The translations under genes and the position numbers were made by a program. Below are positions 5,833 to 8,528 of a stretch of 8,528 nucleotides of DNA, piece by piece; position 1 is the first letter of the stretch; every line of letters starts with the position of its first letter. Below the pieces are notes generated by a model. The model had not been told where the DNA came from. It was given only the letters and a program-made list of their open reading frames with translations, and did no database searches. Location: the NCBI GenBank assembly GCA_029977045.1, contig JAPOLP010000210.1, positions 1 through 8,528 on the forward strand, read 5' to 3'. This stretch comes from Planctomycetota bacterium. Lineage in GTDB: Bacteria; Planctomycetota; Planctomycetia; Planctomycetales; Planctomycetaceae.

Positions 5833-6435
5833 TTACGCACCGACTTCGAGTTTCTCTTCCTTTTCGATGTCCGCGCCGATCGCCTTCCGCAGGGCTTTGG
5901 CGGCGGCTTCGACGGATTTTTCCGGGCCGGTGATCTTCAGGTAGTAATACGGTTTGCCTTCGGGCATCAGGATGACGCCGATGACGCGGCCGTTTTCGAG
6001 TGGCTTGGGCCGGCGGCTGAATGACGAGCCGACGTGAGTGCCTGAGAGGTCGCCGACGACGTACGGGCCCTGCGAACTGCTGCCCTTGGTTGTTTTGACT
6101 TTGAGCGTTGACCGGTTGAACTCACTGACCCACCGCGGCAGGTTCTGCTCGATCGTGCCGCCGCCTGGAAAGACAAAGACGGCGAGTTCGGTATTCTCGG
6201 TGTCGCCCTCAGCTTTCGGCAGGGCGAACTGCGTCAGACGCAGGCGGCTCTGCGGCTTCTCTTCTTTCCAGGACTCCGGAACTTCAAGCGTGATGTCGCG
6301 GGCCGTGACTTTGACGAGCTTCGGTTCGGCCTTATCGCCGTCCGGCTTCGCGTCTTCAGCAACGGCGAACTTCGGGCTGAGCACGCTGGCCAGCAGCAGG
6401 CCTGCGAACAGGAATCGAGTGGATTGGTGACGCAT
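5833..6435 (-). CDS. Secreted PsbP/DUF1795-like protein
   Basis: This 200-residue protein has a clear Sec signal peptide. MRHQSTR is followed by a hydrophobic core (FLFAGLLLASVL) and a cleavage site after AVA at about residue 26. The mature part starts with a charged linker (27-40). A compact alpha/beta domain follows (about 41-188), beginning VTARDITLEVPESWKEEKP and including TELAVFVFPGGG. The pattern of a strand, then VPxSW, then an amphiphilic middle and a C-terminal helix recalls PsbP-like or DUF1795 domains. I rate this family assignment as tentative. The start is well supported: GAGGA lies 6 nt upstream of the ATG (6433-6435). It is the first gene of the minus-strand run and probably has its own promoter in 6436-6575. 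Periplasmic or extracellular localisation is likely and its function is unknown. Confidence 0.85.
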   Translation of the reverse strand: MRHQSTRFLFAGLLLASVLSPKFAVAEDAKPDGDKAEPKLVKVTARDITLEVPESWKEEKPQSRLRLTQFALPKAEGDTENTELAVFVFPGGGTIEQNLPRWVSEFNRSTLKVKTTKGSSSQGPYVVGDLSGTHVGSSFSRRPKPLENGRVIGVILMPEGKPYYYLKITGPEKSVEAAAKALRKAIGADIEKEEKLEVGA

Positions 6436-6623
6436 GAGGTGTCCTCTTTCAAAGATTCAGGCTTTCGTCGCCTGGCGACCGATGCGGATCGTCACGTCGG
6501 TCGGCGGAAATCTGGTGAGTTTCCCGCAGACGGGAGTCGCGGCATCATAGCTACCCAGCTCGGCAGGCAAACGCAGTGGCCGAATTCGCTGAATGTTTCC
6601 TGATTCATCCTGAAGGCCCGTCT
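6436..6623. promoter_or_regulatory. Divergent intergenic region between the secreted protein and the transporter
   Basis: This gap must carry promoters for both divergent genes. A compact palindrome GTCGCC-T-GGCGAC lies at 6467-6479, about 32 bp upstream of the secreted-protein ATG. CGAT-GCGG-ATCG is seen at 6480-6491. No convincing -35/-10 pair was recognised on either strand, so promoter positions are not assigned. Confidence 0.35.
6612..6616 (+). promoter_or_regulatory. Shine-Dalgarno that decides the transporter start
   Basis: GAAGG lies 7 nt before the GTG at 6624. The earlier in-frame GTG at 6576 has only a weak AGG upstream, and the later ATG at 6675 would fall at the very edge of the first TM helix. 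Confidence 0.5.
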
Positions 6624-7508
6624 GTGTCCGATGCCGCCGACAATCTGCCGAACGAGCAGTTCCGCTGCCGGGTGATGCTCATTGCGGCGGCTGTTTTGTG
6701 GAGCCTCAGTGGCCTGTTCGTGAAGAGCCCGCCGCTGGACGTGATCCCGCTGGAAGTCCGCGGTCCGCTACTGGCGTGCTATCGAGCACTGTTTGCCGGT
6801 GCGATGTTCAGCCTGTTGGTAAAGCGGCGTTCGATTAGCTGGCGACCAGGGCTCGTCCCAATGGTCGGCGTCTTCACGGCGATGAATGTTCTGTTTGTTT
6901 CGTCGATGACTCGAACAACTTCAGCCGCCGCGATCTTCCTGCAGTACACAGCGACGGCCTGGGTCGCGCTGCTGAGCTTCTTTCTGCTGAAGGAGCGTCT
7001 GCGGCGGCCAACGCTGGTGGCACTCGCCGGAGCGATCTCCGGAATCCTCTGGATCGTGCTCAACGAAGAGCACGCGCATCACGCGGTCGGAAACTTCCTG
7101 GCACTCGGCAGCGGATTCTCACTCGCCTGCACGCTGGTGATGCTGCGTGTGCTCCGCGATGAAGACTCGACCTGGCTGACGGCGCTGAACCATCTGTTGT
7201 CAGGACTGATTCTGCTGCCGTGGGTACTGACGATCGATGTCAGTCTCTCGCCGACGCAGTGGCTGCTGATCGCTGGCCTGGGCATCGTGCAGATGGGAAC
7301 GCCGTACGTTCTGTTTGCCCGAGCCGTTCGCTCTGTCCCGGTCACAGAAGCGGTTCTGCTCACGCTGCTGGAGCCGATCCTCAACCCGATCTGGGTCCTG
7401 CTGTTCTGGGGCGAGCAACCGGCGGCTCACGTCTGGTCCGGAGGGGCACTGATTCTCGGCGGCCTGCTCGCGATGGCGGTTCTTCGTCGGCAGGCACCGC
7501 GGGAGTAG
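6624..7508 (+). CDS. EamA/DMT-family transporter
   Basis: This 294-residue integral membrane protein belongs to the drug/metabolite transporter superfamily, with two EamA repeats and about ten TM helices. Repeat 1 covers about residues 15-146 and repeat 2 about 156-287. Typical features are ALWSLSG-like packing in TM1 (VLWSLSGLFVK) and the end of the first repeat (ALLSFFLLKERLRRPTLVALAGAISG). The matching end of the second is LLTLLEPILNPIWVLLFWGEQPAAHVWSGGALILGG. The E/P-rich motif between TM4-5 and TM9-10 is present in both halves, so the protein looks complete. Substrate cannot be inferred; family members move amino acids, metabolites or drugs, often outwards. Start GTG 6624 rests on its Shine-Dalgarno. 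A frame from GTG 6576 would add 16 residues without recognisable features. No operon partner follows: the next gene converges on it. Confidence 0.93.
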   Translation: MSDAADNLPNEQFRCRVMLIAAAVLWSLSGLFVKSPPLDVIPLEVRGPLLACYRALFAGAMFSLLVKRRSISWRPGLVPMVGVFTAMNVLFVSSMTRTTSAAAIFLQYTATAWVALLSFFLLKERLRRPTLVALAGAISGILWIVLNEEHAHHAVGNFLALGSGFSLACTLVMLRVLRDEDSTWLTALNHLLSGLILLPWVLTIDVSLSPTQWLLIAGLGIVQMGTPYVLFARAVRSVPVTEAVLLTLLEPILNPIWVLLFWGEQPAAHVWSGGALILGGLLAMAVLRRQAPRE

Positions 7509-7650
7509 CACCAGGGAAGTCAGGTCGTCGAACAGGGACGTCGGATGGTTCGTGGCCGCAGACAGTCGTTACTGAATGTGCCCAGCCCGGAAGCTGACAG
7601 GCAGGATGTCTGGTCGTTGTGCTTTGCGCGGGATTTCAGAATTCGGCGAT
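7509..7650. other. Convergent gap, no clear terminator
   Basis: This 142-bp stretch lies between the 3' ends of the transporter and the BON gene. Open frames here are unsupported. I see no strong GC stem with a T-run on either strand and no REP-type pair, in contrast to the other junctions in the window. Confidence 0.4.
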
Positions 7651-7983
7651 CTATCGATCTCGCGATGCTCGGACGACTTCCAGGTCATTCTGCAGGTCTG
7701 TCACTCCTTCGGCCTCCATGGCGGCCTGCTGGGCGACTTGCAGGAGGTAGTAGCGACCGACCCGGCCACTCAGGCGGACGTTGCTGCCTTCCGCCGCGAC
7801 ATCGATTCGCAACAGTTGGTGGTAGCCGGTCGAGGCGAGTTTCTCGCGGACGGAATCGGCAAGTTCGCGGTTTTCCGGTAACTGACCGACGCGGTGCTCT
7901 CCGGGCTGGCTTGCCAGTTTCTCCTCGCCAGGTGCAGGCATGTCGTCAGGCTGGATTCCGGACAGAAGAGGTGCATCGTTCAT
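7651..7983 (-). CDS. Small BON-domain protein
   Basis: This 110-residue protein has an unstructured N-terminus (about 1-38, rich in P, E, G) and one BON domain (about 39-105). The domain runs LADSVREKLASTGYHQLLRIDVAAEGSNVRLSG and on to VAQQAAMEAEGVTDLQNDLEVV, including the LxG turn (L71-G73) and the closing GV-DLQNDLEV strand. BON domains bind phospholipid or protein surfaces and are often found in periplasmic proteins such as OsmY. This one has no signal peptide or TM helix, so it may be cytoplasmic. The ATG at 7981-7983 lacks a strong Shine-Dalgarno. It is transcribed towards the transporter and seems monocistronic. A shadow frame on the opposite strand covers the same bases, but the minus-strand product has the recognisable domain. 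Confidence 0.87.
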   Translation of the reverse strand: MNDAPLLSGIQPDDMPAPGEEKLASQPGEHRVGQLPENRELADSVREKLASTGYHQLLRIDVAAEGSNVRLSGRVGRYYLLQVAQQAAMEAEGVTDLQNDLEVVRASRDR

Positions 7984-8063
7984 GAATCTGGGCTCGCTGC
8001 AGTGAGGGCCTGCGAACCGGTCGGCGCGAAGAGCGGCTCACATCTTTTTGTTGTCGAACGCCC

Positions 8064-8076
8064 TTGTGCGGTGGCT
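8064..8076 (+). repeat. Dispersed copy of the 16-bp repeat core
   Basis: TTGTGCGGTGGCT is identical to 13 consecutive bases of the unit tandemly repeated at 1451-1530, in the same orientation. It is followed by TCACAGCC, whereas the last tandem unit is followed by GAGAGCC. A single copy in another noncoding stretch suggests a dispersed repeat family. Confidence 0.6.
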
Positions 8077-8238
8077 TCACAGCCTTTGCTGGAACAGGCG
8101 TCGTTGCACAGATTCGCCACCTGCCACGCTCTCGGTGCAGGTTCTACGGACCGCGCTGGTCACGTTGATGCCCCGGAAAACGCGGCAAATGCTCTGCGTC
8201 TCCTGTGTGGGCTGAAGGCCGGCCTCGCAAACAGACAG

Positions 8239-8325
8239 CCAGATTGGATTTCTGGAAACAGTCTAATGTGCGTAAATATGTCTGGATTGGATAATTGCGA
8301 AGGTGTTTATTAAGGATCGTTGACT
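8239..8325 (+). promoter_or_regulatory. AT-rich probable promoter/operator of the ROK regulator
   Basis: The segment is much richer in A and T than its surroundings. It contains an inverted pair CCAGA/TCTGG (8239-8243 and 8251-8255), a repeated ATTGGAT (8243-8249 and 8286-8292) and a -10-like GATAAT at 8290-8295. No good -35 was found at the usual spacing. ROK repressors often regulate themselves, so these repeats are operator candidates by inference only. Confidence 0.35.
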
Positions 8326-8363
8326 AATCTCGACCGAATGCTCACGCTTCTGCTGTTCCCCGT

Positions 8364-8371
8364 GAGAGGAG
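8364..8371 (+). promoter_or_regulatory. Strong Shine-Dalgarno of the ROK regulator
   Basis: GAGAGGAG lies 7 nt before a TTG at 8379 and is the best ribosome binding site in the window. It fixes TTG as the start, since no ATG or GTG lies in frame at a suitable place nearby. Confidence 0.7.
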
Positions 8372-8378
8372 ACATTCT

Positions 8379-8528
8379 TTGTCAACGCTGACTCCAGTTC
8401 AGCCGCAACTGCTCAGCCAGATCAACGAACGGTCGGTGCTGCGGTTGCTGCAAACGAACGGGCCCTGCTCGCGAGCCGAGATGACTCGGCAGATCGGAGC
8501 AACCGCGCCGACGGTCTCGAAGGCCGTC
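8379..8528 (+). CDS. ROK-family transcriptional regulator, N-terminal part (runs off the window)
   Basis: Only the first 50 codons are present, open to the right edge. The sequence reads like the winged helix-turn-helix of NagC/Mlc/XylR-type ROK proteins. INERSVLRLLQTNGPCSRAE (residues 15-34) is the first helix pair and start of the HTH. MTRQIGATAPTVSKAV (35-50) is the recognition region. Full-length members are about 380-410 residues, with a C-terminal sugar-kinase-like ROK domain. They usually repress sugar or amino-sugar genes until a sugar ligand binds. The start is TTG with a strong Shine-Dalgarno. It is divergent from the BON gene, across a 395-bp gap. The domain beyond the edge is not seen, so sugar sensing is inference from the family. 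Confidence 0.85.
   Translation, partial: MSTLTPVQPQLLSQINERSVLRLLQTNGPCSRAEMTRQIGATAPTVSKAV

Larger units (their letters stand above)
7984..8378. other. Noncoding region between the BON gene and the ROK regulator
   Basis: This 395-bp divergent gap holds no gene I can support. The left part (7984-8235) is GC-rich and contains a fragment of the 16-bp repeat seen at 1451-1530. The right part (about 8236-8325) is clearly AT-richer and probably carries the promoter and operator of the regulator. A plus-strand open frame of 139 codons spans 7894-8313, but it overlaps the BON gene and has no family resemblance. Confidence 0.6.

Noticed and set aside
7894..8313. 139-codon plus-strand frame before the ROK regulator
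   Set aside because: It overlaps the BON gene on the other strand, has no domain or ribosome binding site, and its composition is unlike the neighbouring genes.

Overview
The window looks like chromosomal DNA of a planctomycete (phylum Planctomycetota). It has moderately high GC, short genes broken up by intergenic palindromes, and a tetratricopeptide protein fused to RNA polymerase alpha C-terminal-like domains, an architecture I associate with this phylum. No phage, plasmid, CRISPR, tRNA or rRNA signal was seen. The organism call is inference from gene content, not a database result.

Layout. At the left, two plus-strand genes follow each other: a TPR protein with two RNAP alpha-CTD-like domains (60-1412), and a Tat-type exported SpoIID/LytB peptidoglycan-lytic protein (1551-2813). 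Five perfect copies of a 16-bp repeat lie in the gap between them. A run of four minus-strand genes then covers 2884-6435. In transcription order they are a secreted PsbP/DUF1795-like protein, a DinB-family four-helix protein, a MoxR-family AAA+ ATPase and a two-TM membrane protein with a large loop. A divergent promoter region separates this run from a plus-strand EamA/DMT transporter (6624-7508). A short BON-domain protein (7651-7983, minus) follows. A 395-bp noncoding stretch with an AT-rich end then leads into the start of a ROK-family regulator, which opens with a TTG codon behind a strong Shine-Dalgarno at 8379 and runs off the right edge.

The most striking feature is the set of intergenic inverted-repeat elements. 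Every junction from 2810 to 5810 (A 2810-2887, D 3990-4092, B 5157-5230, C 5746-5809) holds a pair of long inverted arms, and in A, B and C each arm is itself a small hairpin. A and B have perfect 22-23 bp arms that begin with GTAG, the signature of REP sequences mobilised by REP-associated tyrosine transposases (RAYTs). They therefore look like REPINs (paired REPs). In three cases the TAG stop codon of the adjacent gene lies inside that GTAG. No RAYT gene is present, so mobilisation would be in trans.

Functional links between the genes are loose. The MoxR ATPase and the membrane protein downstream may act together at the cell envelope. SpoIID and the secreted protein are also envelope or export proteins. 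The others look like independent housekeeping or accessory genes.
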